Part shown: in pieces, positions 28,230-36,673 of the stretch
How positions within the stretch are numbered: position 1 is the stretch's first letter
Layout: each line of letters begins with the position of its first letter
Source: Limiplasma sp034927815
GTDB lineage: Bacteria > Bacillota > Clostridia > Christensenellales > Aristaeellaceae
DNA length: 64,000 nt
Assembly (NCBI GenBank): GCA_034927815.1
Contig: JAYFPK010000008.1
Location: 186,001-250,000 of the forward strand
Direction of reading: 5' to 3'
Notes under the pieces: model-generated
The model's database searches: none
Told to the model about the DNA's origin: nothing
Seen by the model: the letters and a program-made list of their open reading frames with translations, nothing else
Made by a program: the position numbers and the translations under genes

Positions 28230-28648
28230 GCCCGTCCCCCCTGCTTCACCGCGGGGCGGGCCTTTTGCCCCTTCTTCTCCACAGCCCTGGACACCAGCAG
28301 CATGCCGGCCCACACCACGGTGACCACTACGGACATAGCGACCCCCGCCGTGGCCATCTCATGGAGCATGACCGCCGCCTCCGCCGGGTCGGCCGCCGCC
28401 GTCAAAAACGGGAAATAGGGGGACAGCTCCCCGTGCCACAAGTGCTCAAAGGCCAGCAGGGCGGAGCCTCCCCAGAGCAGGTTGGAAAGCCATTGCAGCT
28501 TTCTGGAAAAGGGCAGCTTTCCCTCCATCTCCATCTCCCCGTTATCCGCCTCCGGCGGGGTCTCCCGGTCTTTTTCCTTTGCCTTCACAGCCTTTGTGAC
28601 GGCGGATGTGACAATCGCCTGGGCAACGGGCACCACAAAGCATCCCAT
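28226..28648 (-). CDS. Membrane protein of unknown function, recurrent in Clostridia
   Basis: The 140-aa product has a hydrophobic N-terminus (MGCFVVPVAQAIVTSAVTKAV), a charged linker and two membrane helices around WGGSALLAFEHLWHGE and MATAGVAMSVVVTVVWAGMLL. The FSRKLQWLSNLLWGG...HEMAT.GV pattern recalls uncharacterised clostridial membrane proteins. AAGGAGG lies 8 nt before ATG 28648. Coupled with the following 105-aa membrane protein, so they probably form one complex. Confidence 0.65.
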   Translation of the reverse strand: MGCFVVPVAQAIVTSAVTKAVKAKEKDRETPPEADNGEMEMEGKLPFSRKLQWLSNLLWGGSALLAFEHLWHGELSPYFPFLTAAADPAEAAVMLHEMATAGVAMSVVVTVVWAGMLLVSRAVEKKGQKARPAVKQGGRA

Positions 28649-28860
28649 AAGAACGGCCTCCTTAGCGTTTCATGATGGTGGGCGTGTATTCCCCATGGGG
28701 CGTTTGCTTTCGTTCTTGTCCCAGAACACACAAGAAAAGCCATACGGCTCCCTCAAAAGCCATATGCCCTCTCCGCATGCCCATCATGCCCCCTGATTCT
28801 ATACGCAACATGCCCGCCTGTCAAGCCGGAGGGTACGGAAAAACAGCCGTTTTACGCGGC

Positions 28861-29244
28861 TTACAGAAAATTTTCCCAGCGGCAGAAATCCCCCGTATGG
28901 ATGTGCTCCAGGGCCGCCTCCAGGGCGTCCAGGGCCTGGAGCGCCTCCTCCTGCCACCCCATTTCAATGGCGGTTTCCAGCGCCCCAAGCTGGGACGCCA
29001 CCTCCCGGGTGTACTCATGGCTGATGAGGCAATCCAGCAAGAAAGCCTCCTGCTTCCAATCCGCTTTCAGCTTTTGGTGCATGGCGCGGGCTTGCTCCCA
29101 ATCCTGCGCCAGGGCCGCCTCGCGAAAGGGTGGCAAGTCCGCCAAATAAGCCTGGGCCGTATGGTGCTGGTGCAGATCCACCGTCAGGGCGCAGGCCAGG
29201 CAGCCGATGGTCAGCACCGTAATCAAAATAAGCGCCCGCTTCAT
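28861..29244 (-). CDS. DUF4363 family protein
   Basis: The 127-aa product has one N-terminal signal-anchor (residues 3-22) and an outside helical domain with WEQARAMHQKLKADWKQEAFLLDCLISHEYTREVASQLGALETAIE, the pattern of DUF4363. It follows the DUF421 gene by 10 nt; the two families are often adjacent in spore formers. Function unknown. Confidence 0.72.
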   Translation of the reverse strand: MKRALILITVLTIGCLACALTVDLHQHHTAQAYLADLPPFREAALAQDWEQARAMHQKLKADWKQEAFLLDCLISHEYTREVASQLGALETAIEMGWQEEALQALDALEAALEHIHTGDFCRWENFL

Positions 29245-29254
29245 CGACCTTCCC

Positions 29255-29977
29255 TCACCACTTCACATCCTTGTCCTCCAGGGCCTGCTTGCGGGCGGGG
29301 GGCTCATCCCCATACCCGTGGGCGGTCATGCGCCCGTCCGTGTCCACATAGCAAAGCAGCACCTGCTTCGCCTCGTCAAAGCCCAGGGCTTTCAAATTCT
29401 CCCTCAGCCATTCCCGGCTCAACCCGGCCAGGGCAAGGTTCCCCGGCTCCACCTTCCCGTCCATGATCAAGGTCAGGGGAATGCCCTCCACGTCCGTTTC
29501 GATATCCATGTCATCGGGGGTTACGGGCCGCCGGGAGGCCACGGGAAATACCGAGAGCTTGCCGCTGGTTTCCATGATGGCGGTGCCCACCTCCGTGGGG
29601 GTCAAAATCCCCCCGGTGCGCATCTCCTCCAGCAGGTCGTTGAGGTTGAAGCAGAGCTTCTGGAGGGCCTTGGCGTCGATCTTCCCGTTGTGGATCACCA
29701 CCGTGGGGGTGCCGCTGAAAAAGGCCCGCATCCGCTGGCTTTTCAGGGAGAGGAAGGTGAAAAGCTGATGCAGCACCACCAAGGCCAGCATCGGCAAAAT
29801 CCCGTGGAGCAAAGGCGTATCCAGGCTGGCCATGGGGGTGGCGGCCAGATCCGCGATCATGATGGCGATCACCAGCTCAAAGGGCTGCAGCTGCCCGATC
29901 TGCCGCTTGCCCATCAGCCGCATGGACAGCACGGCAAAGCACACCAACACCACGCTGCGGGCAAGGAGGATGGTCAT
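29255..29977 (-). CDS. DUF421 (YetF-like) membrane protein
   Basis: The 240-aa product has three N-terminal membrane helices with the family motif RLMGKRQIGQLQPFELVIAIMIADLA, then the cytoplasmic DUF421 domain with VVIHNGKID, LLEEMR and the GILTPTEVGTAIMETSGKLSVFP stretch. The ATG is one base after the TAA of the BofC-like gene, so the genes are coupled. YetF-type proteins are widespread in spore-forming Firmicutes and poorly understood. Confidence 0.9.
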   Translation of the reverse strand: MTILLARSVVLVCFAVLSMRLMGKRQIGQLQPFELVIAIMIADLAATPMASLDTPLLHGILPMLALVVLHQLFTFLSLKSQRMRAFFSGTPTVVIHNGKIDAKALQKLCFNLNDLLEEMRTGGILTPTEVGTAIMETSGKLSVFPVASRRPVTPDDMDIETDVEGIPLTLIMDGKVEPGNLALAGLSREWLRENLKALGFDEAKQVLLCYVDTDGRMTAHGYGDEPPARKQALEDKDVKW

Positions 29978-29978
29978 G

Positions 29979-30575
29979 TTAACTCTCCGCGCTTTCCAAC
30001 CATTGTTCCAGCTCCGCCAACGTGGCAAAGCCAATGCCCCGGCGGACCTCCTCCTGCATCGCCGAGGGCAGGGCCGAAACCTCGGTTTGCAGCTCCTCCA
30101 CCAGTGCCAGGGCGTCCCCATACTTGTTTTGGAAGACACAGAGCAAGCCGGTTTCATTGGGCATCAGCACCATATGGTCCGGACAGTAAATATCCGGCTG
30201 CTGGGACATCTTGATCTCCTTGGGGGCGAATTCGGTGATCTGCCATTCCTCATACAGGGGCTGCACCTCTTGCAAGGTCTTGCCATACAGCTCCGTGGGG
30301 GCGGCCACCCGCCGGGTGATGCTGTGCTCGCAGCGGGTATAGGAAAGGGTCTGTACCAGCTCGCAGCCCTCGGCCACCCGCAGGGCATTGCCCGAAGCCG
30401 CCCGGTCTGCCGGAGGCTGGCTGGCCGACGGCGCGGGGGTTCCCAGGTTGCTGGGGATCAGCAGCGTCACGGCGGCCAGCAGCAGAATGGCCGCCAGGCC
30501 CATCAGCAGGGCGGAGGAGGGAAAGGAGCCTTTTTTTCGCTGGGCGCTGTCCCGGTTTTCGGATTGTTGATTCAT
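29979..30575 (-). CDS. BofC C-terminal-domain-like membrane-anchored protein
   Basis: The 198-aa product has one membrane anchor (residues ~22-42), a Pro/Ala-rich linker and an outside domain (VVQTLSYT..EHSITRRVAAPTELYGKTLQEVQPLYEEWQITEFAPKEI...). The pattern of repeated strands ending EEVRRGIGFATLAELEQWLES is like the intermembrane-space inhibitor BofC of sporulation; the match is by pattern only. ATG 30575 is chosen over 30581, because AAGGAAGG is 6 nt away from 30575 and abuts 30581. It leads the DUF421/DUF4363 operon. Confidence 0.55.
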   Translation of the reverse strand: MNQQSENRDSAQRKKGSFPSSALLMGLAAILLLAAVTLLIPSNLGTPAPSASQPPADRAASGNALRVAEGCELVQTLSYTRCEHSITRRVAAPTELYGKTLQEVQPLYEEWQITEFAPKEIKMSQQPDIYCPDHMVLMPNETGLLCVFQNKYGDALALVEELQTEVSALPSAMQEEVRRGIGFATLAELEQWLESAES

Positions 30576-30672
30576 ATGCATCCTTCCTTTTCATAGGATT
30601 GATGCCGTCAGTATGCCCCAAAAGCGCACGTTTCACTCCCCCTTGCATAGGCTGTCGTGGAGGTGTGCAAGG

Positions 30673-31215
30673 ATGCGCTTTCAAGACAGCCAAACCCGTG
30701 CCAACCTTCAAACCGCCTATGAAAACGAACTCACCGCGGCCGCCCGCTACCGCCTGGCCGCTATCCAAGCCCGGCAGGAAGGGCAAATCAGCGTAGCAGG
30801 AAGCTTTTTGACCATGTCCCGCAACGCGATGACCCACGCCGCCCTTTGGCAGAAACAGCTTCTGGATGGCGCGCCGCCCGGCACCCTGGAGAATCTTCGG
30901 GACGCGGCCCGGGGAGAATTCGGTCAATGGACCTGGAAATATACGACCTTTGCGCAGACAGCCCGGGAGGAAGGCTATCCTGATCTAGCGCTTCTTTTTG
31001 AACGCCTGGCGGAAATTGCCTGCTACCATAATGTCTGCTTTTGCCATTTGGCGGACGCCCTGGCGGGAGAAAGGCTGTTTCAGCGGGAGGAGGATACGGT
31101 GTGGCTCTGCCTGGCCTGTGGGTATGCCCACACGGGCCTCGCCGCGCCGGATCAATGCCCCGTATGCGCAAAGCCCAAGGGCTGGTTTGAAGCCATGGAG
31201 GAAAGAGTGGAATAG
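30673..31215 (+). CDS. Rubrerythrin-like protein with apparently degenerate diiron site
   Basis: The 180-aa product has a ferritin-like four-helix part and a C-terminal rubredoxin-like domain with both CxxC pairs (WLCLACGY, QCPVCAKP). Compared with classical rubrerythrin, the first ligand Glu (ENE) and both His positions (MTHA, CYHN) are present. The Glu of ExxH is Ala in NAMTH and in ACYH, and ExxE is EFGQ. Three of five Glu ligands thus look replaced, so peroxidase activity is doubtful while the rubredoxin iron site is intact. GGAGG lies 9 nt before ATG 30673. Confidence 0.82.
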   Translation: MRFQDSQTRANLQTAYENELTAAARYRLAAIQARQEGQISVAGSFLTMSRNAMTHAALWQKQLLDGAPPGTLENLRDAARGEFGQWTWKYTTFAQTAREEGYPDLALLFERLAEIACYHNVCFCHLADALAGERLFQREEDTVWLCLACGYAHTGLAAPDQCPVCAKPKGWFEAMEERVE

Positions 31216-31281
31216 GGCGGGGCGCGGGGGACGGCTTCCGCGCCCTTGCTAAGGACCTGCTTTGGGGACGCCCCGGAAGGA

Positions 31282-31312
31282 ACAGAGCTTGCTTGAAAGC
31301 GGCTCTGTTTTC
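31282..31312 (+). terminator. Possible terminator after rubrerythrin-like gene
   Basis: ACAGAGC and GCTCTGT flank a 13-nt loop and are followed by TTTCTG. It overlaps the promoter of the next operon. Confidence 0.55.
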
Positions 31313-31321
31313 TGTTACACT
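31293..31321 (+). promoter_or_regulatory. Promoter of the surface-polymer operon
   Basis: TTGAAA (31293-31298) and TACACT (31316-31321) are separated by 17 bp, 45 nt upstream of ATG 31366. Confidence 0.6.
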
Positions 31322-31365
31322 AGACCCTGGCGGCGGGGCTGCCCCGCCCGGGAAAGGATGTCCTT

Positions 31366-32106
31366 ATGCAAGCCATCATCTTAGCCGCAGGCTTTGGCAA
31401 GCGCCTGCGCCCCCTGACGGATGCCATGCCCAAGGCCCTGGTGCCGGTGAAAGGCGTGCCTTTGCTGCTGCATGCCCTGGATTGTTTGGACAGGACCCGG
31501 GCCGTCACCCAGGTGATCCTGGTGGTGGGGCACAGGATGGAGGATATCAAAAGCGCGGTGGGGACCCGCTACGGGGGCATGGACATCGCCTATGTGGAAA
31601 ACCCCCTGTATGAAAGCACCAACAACGTCTATTCCCTGGCCCTGGCCAGGCCCCTGGTGAAGGGGGCCTGCCTGCTGCTGGAGTGCGATATCTACTATAC
31701 GGATGATTTGATCCAGGCCCTTTTGGCGGGCCAGGGGGAGTGCAACATTCTGGTAAGCCCCTTTGACGGGGCCACCATGAACGGCTCGGTGGTGTTCGCC
31801 GGGGAGGACGGCCGGTGCAAATCCCTGGTGATCAAGCGGGACCAGGAGGAGGGCTTCGACTATACGGCGGCCCTGAAAACCGTCAACGCTTATTTCTTCC
31901 AAAAGGAATTCATCCTGGAGGTGCTGATGCCCAACCTGGAAACCTACGTGAAGACCCAGGGGGTCAACAGCTATTACGAGCTGGTGATCGGCGCTTTGAT
32001 CTACTACGGCAACAACGACATCCGGGCGCTGTCCATTCCCGCCAGCCGCTGGTACGAGGTGGACGACCAGCAGGACTTGGCCCTGGCGGAAAAAGCGCCC
32101 TTCTAA
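31366..32106 (+). CDS. NTP-transferase (LicC-like sugar/choline-phosphate nucleotidyltransferase)
   Basis: The 246-aa product begins with the nucleotidyltransferase signature AIILAAGFGKRLRPLTDAMPKALV and has LLECDIYY and YEVDD metal-site acidic residues. The NPLYESTNNVYSLALAR segment recalls LicC-type phosphocholine cytidylyltransferases. It could equally activate another sugar or alcohol phosphate. It heads an operon with a racemase, TagB/F-like transferase and flippase, so it probably supplies an activated precursor for a surface polymer. Confidence 0.85.
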   Translation: MQAIILAAGFGKRLRPLTDAMPKALVPVKGVPLLLHALDCLDRTRAVTQVILVVGHRMEDIKSAVGTRYGGMDIAYVENPLYESTNNVYSLALARPLVKGACLLLECDIYYTDDLIQALLAGQGECNILVSPFDGATMNGSVVFAGEDGRCKSLVIKRDQEEGFDYTAALKTVNAYFFQKEFILEVLMPNLETYVKTQGVNSYYELVIGALIYYGNNDIRALSIPASRWYEVDDQQDLALAEKAPF

Positions 32107-32119
32107 AGGAGCATCTTTC

Positions 32120-32869
32120 ATGAATCGGATCACCCAGGGAAAGGACGCCATCGGCATTGTGGGAGGCATGGGCTCTTTAGCCACAGCCGCCTTTTTTACG
32201 GCTTTGGTGCGGGCCTTTCCCGGCGAAAAGGAATGGGACAGGCCCCGAATCGTGGTGGACAACGCCTGCCAGATGCCCAGCCGGGTCCGGGCGATTCTGT
32301 ATGGGGAAAAGCGGGAGGAGCTGGTGCGGCAGCTGGCGGCTCATATGGCGGGGCTGGTGAGCCTGGGCTGTACGGACCTGGTGCTGTGCTGCAACACCTC
32401 CCATGTGTTTTTGCCCCAGGTGCTGCCCCTGGCCCGGGAGCTGTGCCAGGGCAGGCCCTTTCGCCTTTGGCACATCCTGACCCTCCTGGGGGAAAGCCTG
32501 AAGGCCCGGGGCATCCGGGAGGTGAGCCTCATCGCCACGGAAGGGACTTTGGACGTGGGGATTTATCCTGAGGCGCTTGCGGAGTACGGGGTGGCGGTGC
32601 AAAGCGTGGGGCCGGAGACCTATCCCCTGCTGCGGGAGATGATCGAGGCCGTGAAGCAGGGCGCTATCGACGCCGTGACTGTGGACCGCTTTGGGGAGCT
32701 GCTGCGCTCCCAGCCCTGCCGGGACGTGGTGCTGGGCTGCACGGAGTTTCCTGTGCTCAGGGACGCCCTGGGGCCCGTCCGGGAAGCGGAGCTGGGCATC
32801 CGGCTCCACGATCCGCTCCAGGCCACGGCCCAGGCCCTGGTGGCGCATTACCGGGCGGAAATCGGGTGA
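32120..32869 (+). CDS. Aspartate/glutamate racemase family protein
   Basis: The 249-aa product has IGIVGGMGSLATA at the start and the two catalytic Cys motifs CCNTSH (near residue 92) and LGCTEFP (near 208) of the cofactor-independent Asp/Glu racemase family. It may provide a D-amino acid for the cell surface product of this operon, or be a hydantoin-type relative. ATG 32120 follows AAAGGAG. Confidence 0.88.
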   Translation: MNRITQGKDAIGIVGGMGSLATAAFFTALVRAFPGEKEWDRPRIVVDNACQMPSRVRAILYGEKREELVRQLAAHMAGLVSLGCTDLVLCCNTSHVFLPQVLPLARELCQGRPFRLWHILTLLGESLKARGIREVSLIATEGTLDVGIYPEALAEYGVAVQSVGPETYPLLREMIEAVKQGAIDAVTVDRFGELLRSQPCRDVVLGCTEFPVLRDALGPVREAELGIRLHDPLQATAQALVAHYRAEIG

Positions 32870-32876
32870 GGGGCGG

Positions 32877-34088
32877 ATGAAAAAGCTTCTTTCTTTAGCC
32901 AAGCCCCTTCTGCGCCCCTTCCGCAACCTGTATTACAGGCTCTTTCCCCGGCTGCGCTTTTGCTTTACCCATGAAAAGCACATCCTGCTGTACGTGAACA
33001 ACAACGCCATGACCTCCCATATCCAGCGTTATGTTCAGCCCTTGCTGGGGGAGCCTTCCTACCGCTTTTTTTTGTGCGACCCCCTCTTTCCCCAGCAGGA
33101 CGACCCTGAGAACGAATTCCAGCAATTCATCCTGGCAAACCGCATTCCCCTTTGCCCCCATCCGGGCCGCCATGCCTTTGACCTGATCGTCTGCGCGGAC
33201 CTGCGCACCCCCGCCAGCTTTACCAAAAAAATGACCCCGCTGCTGTATGTGAACCACGGCTTGCACATCCTCTCCATGGACGGGGGCGAAACCCTGTACT
33301 GCTACGGGGAGTATGCCCGGGGGGAGGACGGCGCGCCCAAGTTCTCCCGAATGCTGGAGAGCAACGCCCTGATCATGGAGGCCATGAAAGAGGCCGACCC
33401 CCGGATGGCGGCTGTGATGGTGCATACGGGCTTCAAGTTCGCCGCCCAAACCGAGGCCGCCTTGAAGCGCCGCACGGACTACCGCCGCCTGCTGGGGGTG
33501 GGGCCGGACACCTGCCTGGTGGGGCTGTTCGGCTCCTGGCGGGAAAACAGCCTGTTCCACACGTTGGGGGAGGGGATCTTTGACGCCTGCCACAGCCTGC
33601 GGGAAATGGGCTATCAGTTCCTGTTCAGCATCCACCCCAACGAATACGCCCCCTACGACCCTGCCCTTCAGCCCATGGGGGAACTGGTGGAGGCCCAGCG
33701 GCAGCGGGGCATGCTGGTGCGCAGCCCCAAGGAGGACTTTCTCCCCTATCTGGCGGCCTGCGACATCGTGATTTCGGATTTCAGCAGCCTGGCGGAAAGC
33801 GCCATCCTGGCGGGCCGCAAGCTGATTTTCAGCCCCTATCCCGACGGGCTGGTATGGAAGCGCAGCCTTACCGCCCAGGCCCGCCGGTTTTTGCCCACCC
33901 TGGAAAGCCCGGACGGGCTCCGGTTTTTGCTGGACACGGTGGCCAAGGCCCCTGTGGATCCCTTCATTGCCCAGGCCAAGGACCAGCTGGTGCGGGAGGA
34001 CCATGACCCCATCGTGGCCCGGGTCACCCGGGAGCTCTTGCGGCTGCCGCCTCCCTCCCCCGCCCCCAGGAAGGAGGCCCGGCCATGA
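32877..34088 (+). CDS. CDP-glycerol glycerophosphotransferase-like (TagB/TagF) protein
   Basis: The 403-aa product has a basic amphipathic N-terminus and the Glyphos_transf pattern with HPNEYAPYD (near 260) and the acceptor-site SDFSSLAESAILAGRKLIFSPYP (near 300). In TagB/TagF these hold the catalytic His and the CDP-glycerol site. It overlaps the flippase start by 4 bp (ATGA). Expected role is transfer of glycerol phosphate or a similar unit to a surface glycan. Confidence 0.85.
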   Translation: MKKLLSLAKPLLRPFRNLYYRLFPRLRFCFTHEKHILLYVNNNAMTSHIQRYVQPLLGEPSYRFFLCDPLFPQQDDPENEFQQFILANRIPLCPHPGRHAFDLIVCADLRTPASFTKKMTPLLYVNHGLHILSMDGGETLYCYGEYARGEDGAPKFSRMLESNALIMEAMKEADPRMAAVMVHTGFKFAAQTEAALKRRTDYRRLLGVGPDTCLVGLFGSWRENSLFHTLGEGIFDACHSLREMGYQFLFSIHPNEYAPYDPALQPMGELVEAQRQRGMLVRSPKEDFLPYLAACDIVISDFSSLAESAILAGRKLIFSPYPDGLVWKRSLTAQARRFLPTLESPDGLRFLLDTVAKAPVDPFIAQAKDQLVREDHDPIVARVTRELLRLPPPSPAPRKEARP

Positions 34089-35722
34089 GCCAAGAGACTC
34101 CTGCTTCCACTCCTGTTTCCGCCCCCTCCCGGACCCAGCACAGCGCCCGGAACGCTTTGGTGGGGTCCCTGTGCCAGATGCTCACCATGGTGCTGGCCTT
34201 TGTGGTGCGCATGGTCTTTGTCCGGGCCCTGAGCACGGACTACCAGGGCATCTCCGGCTGGTTCGCCAATATCCTGTCCGTGCTGAACATCAGCGAGCTA
34301 GGCATCGGCACCGCTTTGGTGGTGAGCCTCTACAAGCCCCTGGCCCAGGGGGATACCTTTCGGGTACGGGCCACCCTCCGGCTTCTGCGCAAGGCTTACC
34401 GCTACGTGGGCCTTGCGGTGCTGGGCCTGGGGCTTTTGCTGCTGCCCTTTTTGCCCGTGCTGATCAACAAGCAGACGGATCTGGTGGACCTGCGCCTCGT
34501 CTACGGGATGTTTCTGGCCCAGTCCGTATCCAGCTACTGGTTCTGGGGCTACAAGGCGGCCATCTACACCGCGGACCAGCGCCAGTCCCGCATCCACCTG
34601 ATTTCGCTGCTGATCTCCGTGGTGTCCTCCACGCTCCAAATTCTGGCCTTGGCCCTGTGGCACAACTATTACGCCTATGTGGCGGTGTACGCCCCCGCCG
34701 TGATTTTGAAAAACCTGCTGATCGCCGCCAGCGCCAACCGGGATTATCCTTATCTGCGCCGGCTTTCCCCTCTTTTGCCGGGGGAGGACGACCAAACCAG
34801 CCTTCCTAAGGCGGAGCGGAAAGGCATCTTCAAAAACCTGTTCGGCCTGAGCCTGTACCGCCTCAGCGGCACGGTGCTCAACGCCACGGACAATTTGGTG
34901 CTGGGCAAGTTCGACGGGTTCCCCATCATCGGCCTGTACTGGAACTATCAGCTGGTGACCACCGCCGCCTCCACCATCTTCTCTTTGGTGTTCCAAAGCT
35001 TCACCGCCAGCGTGGGCAACCTTCACGTCACCGGGGAGTTGGAGCGCCGCCGCTTCATCTTCCGCTCCATCAATTTGCTGGACGGCTGGCTGTACGGCTT
35101 TGGCTCCGTATGCCTGTACGTGCTGCTGGACCCCTTTGTGACCCTCTTCTTTGGGGCGGACCGGGTGTTTACGGACCCCTGGGTGGCGCCCATCATCGCC
35201 CTCAACTTTCTCACCAGCGGCTTGCTGGAAACCACCATCATGCACAAGGACGCCTGCGGCCTGTTCTGGCAAGGGCGGTTCCGCCCTGTGTTCTCCGCCG
35301 GGCTGAACATCATCCTCAGCCTGTGGTGGGTGCATTTCTGGGGGATCTCCGGAGTGCTGGCCGCCACCATCGTCAGCCGGCTGCTCACCACCTGGTGGTT
35401 CGACCCTTGGATGGTCCACCACTACGCCCTCCAAACCGGGGTGAGGGGATACTTTTTGCAAACCGGGCTGGTGATGGCGCTGGCCATCGCCTGTGGCGGG
35501 CTGTTGAAAGCCTTGCAAGGCTGGCTCTTTCCCGCCTTCTCCCCGGGCGGCTTCCTGGTGATGATCTTGCTGTGCCTGGTTTTGCCCAACGCGCTGTTCT
35601 GGGCCGTGTTCCATGGAAGGCCCGAGTACGCCTATTTGAAGGAGCAGGCCGAAAGGCTATTGCGCAAGGCGCTGGGGCGCAAAGCCCCGGGCCGCGCCCA
35701 AGCAGGCCCGCCCCAGGCATAG
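34085..35722 (+). CDS. Polysaccharide-biosynthesis flippase (Wzx/MOP family)
   Basis: The 545-aa product has about 12-14 hydrophobic helices and the typical first segment NALVGSLCQMLTMVLAFVVRMVFVRALSTDYQGISGWFANILSVLNISELGIGTALVVSLYKPLA. This matches oligosaccharide flippases of the MVF/MOP superfamily. A basic tail ends it. It is coupled to the TagB/F-like gene and probably exports its lipid-linked product. Confidence 0.92.
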   Translation: MSQETPASTPVSAPSRTQHSARNALVGSLCQMLTMVLAFVVRMVFVRALSTDYQGISGWFANILSVLNISELGIGTALVVSLYKPLAQGDTFRVRATLRLLRKAYRYVGLAVLGLGLLLLPFLPVLINKQTDLVDLRLVYGMFLAQSVSSYWFWGYKAAIYTADQRQSRIHLISLLISVVSSTLQILALALWHNYYAYVAVYAPAVILKNLLIAASANRDYPYLRRLSPLLPGEDDQTSLPKAERKGIFKNLFGLSLYRLSGTVLNATDNLVLGKFDGFPIIGLYWNYQLVTTAASTIFSLVFQSFTASVGNLHVTGELERRRFIFRSINLLDGWLYGFGSVCLYVLLDPFVTLFFGADRVFTDPWVAPIIALNFLTSGLLETTIMHKDACGLFWQGRFRPVFSAGLNIILSLWWVHFWGISGVLAATIVSRLLTTWWFDPWMVHHYALQTGVRGYFLQTGLVMALAIACGGLLKALQGWLFPAFSPGGFLVMILLCLVLPNALFWAVFHGRPEYAYLKEQAERLLRKALGRKAPGRAQAGPPQA

Positions 35723-35776
35723 GCGGGCCTTGCTCCACGGGTTTCCGTTTTCCCAAGAAAGTCGAGGAGGTCTTTC

Positions 35777-36400
35777 ATGATTCGCAACATTGTCTTTGAC
35801 ATGGGGGATGTGCTGCTGGACTACCGCCCCATGACCACCTGCCTTCGCCTGGCGGAGTCCCCCCAGGAGGCCGAACTTCTTTGGAAGGCCGTCTTTCAAA
35901 TTCCCCAGTGGGAAAGGGAGTATGACAGGGGCACGATCTCCGAGGAGGACATGCTCTCCCAAATCCAAAGCGGCTTGCCCACCCAGGCCTTGAAGGACCG
36001 GGCCGCGAGTGTTTTCAACACCTTTCATACCGACGCCCTGACCCCCCATCCGGGTATGGAGAAGGTCGTCCGGCGCGTTCACCAGCGGGGCTTTTCCCTG
36101 TACCTCCTGTCCAACACGGCCCTTCGTTTCTATCTTTTTCAGCACCTCATTGCGGGGCTGGAGCTCTTTGACGGCCTCCTGCTGTCCGCCGAGGAAAAGC
36201 TCCTCAAGCCGGACCCGGCCATTTATGCGCGCTTTTTTGAAAAATTCTCTCTCAAGCCCCAGGAGTGCTTCTTCATCGACGACCGGGAGGCCAACATCCA
36301 AGGAGCCGCTTTGGCGGGCATGGAGGGCTATTGCTTCGCGGACGGGGACGCGCAAAGGCTGGAGGCCTTTTTGGAGACGCTTCCCGCCCCCGGGGCCTGA
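35777..36400 (+). CDS. HAD-family hydrolase (subfamily IA, YihX-like)
   Basis: The 207-aa product has motif I VFDMGDVLLDY, motif II LLSNTA, the motif III Lys in LKPDPAIY and motif IV FFIDDREANIQGA. DMGDV in place of DxDxT is common in haloacid-dehalogenase and YihX-like phosphatases. AGGAGGTC precedes ATG 35777. It may belong to the surface-polymer operon, from which it is 54 nt away. Confidence 0.9.
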   Translation: MIRNIVFDMGDVLLDYRPMTTCLRLAESPQEAELLWKAVFQIPQWEREYDRGTISEEDMLSQIQSGLPTQALKDRAASVFNTFHTDALTPHPGMEKVVRRVHQRGFSLYLLSNTALRFYLFQHLIAGLELFDGLLLSAEEKLLKPDPAIYARFFEKFSLKPQECFFIDDREANIQGAALAGMEGYCFADGDAQRLEAFLETLPAPGA

Positions 36401-36412
36401 TCCGGGGAAAAG

Positions 36413-36432
36413 AAGGAGCCTCCTGGCTCCTT
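36413..36432. repeat. Short inverted repeat after HAD gene
   Basis: AAGGAGCC-TCCT-GGCTCCTT is a perfect 8-bp stem. It lacks a T-tract, so it is only a possible terminator element. Confidence 0.45.
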
Positions 36433-36480
36433 GGGCAAAAAATCATCAAAAAAGAAGAAAAAAGAAGCATAATTGAGAAC

Positions 36481-36512
36481 GAGGGCGGTTTTTCCGCCCT
36501 CTGTTTTGTTTG
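36481..36512 (+). terminator. Intrinsic terminator of the surface-polymer/HAD operon
   Basis: GAGGGCGG-TTTTT-CCGCCCTC is followed by TGTTTTGTTTG. Confidence 0.82.
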
Positions 36513-36578
36513 TTGACCTTCTTTGACTATTATGTCTGTTTTTGACCTTTTGACTTTCTTTGACCTATATGCTATTCT
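36512..36578 (+). promoter_or_regulatory. Heat-shock promoter with CtsR operators before hsp20
   Basis: CtsR binds direct heptads RGTCAAA-NAN-RGTCAAA. On the complementary strand TTTGACT-TTC-TTTGACC (36549-36565) is a perfect match. GTTGACC-TTC-TTTGACT (36512-36528) differs at one base, and another TTTGACC sits at 36541-36547. The promoter TTGACT (36550-36555)-17 bp-TATTCT (36573-36578) is overlapped by the perfect operator at its -35. Confidence 0.88.
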
Positions 36579-36673
36579 ATGACCACGGAAGAGAGTTCCC
36601 CACCGGGAACGCCTTTCCTCCAAGATCATCATTTGAAGGCCCCATGGCCCACTAACAAGAAGGAGGAAGTTTT

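Noticed and set aside
30576..30672. Forespore promoter upstream of the BofC-like gene
   Set aside because: CATACTG on the minus strand is -10-like, but the -35 region does not match well, so it was not called.
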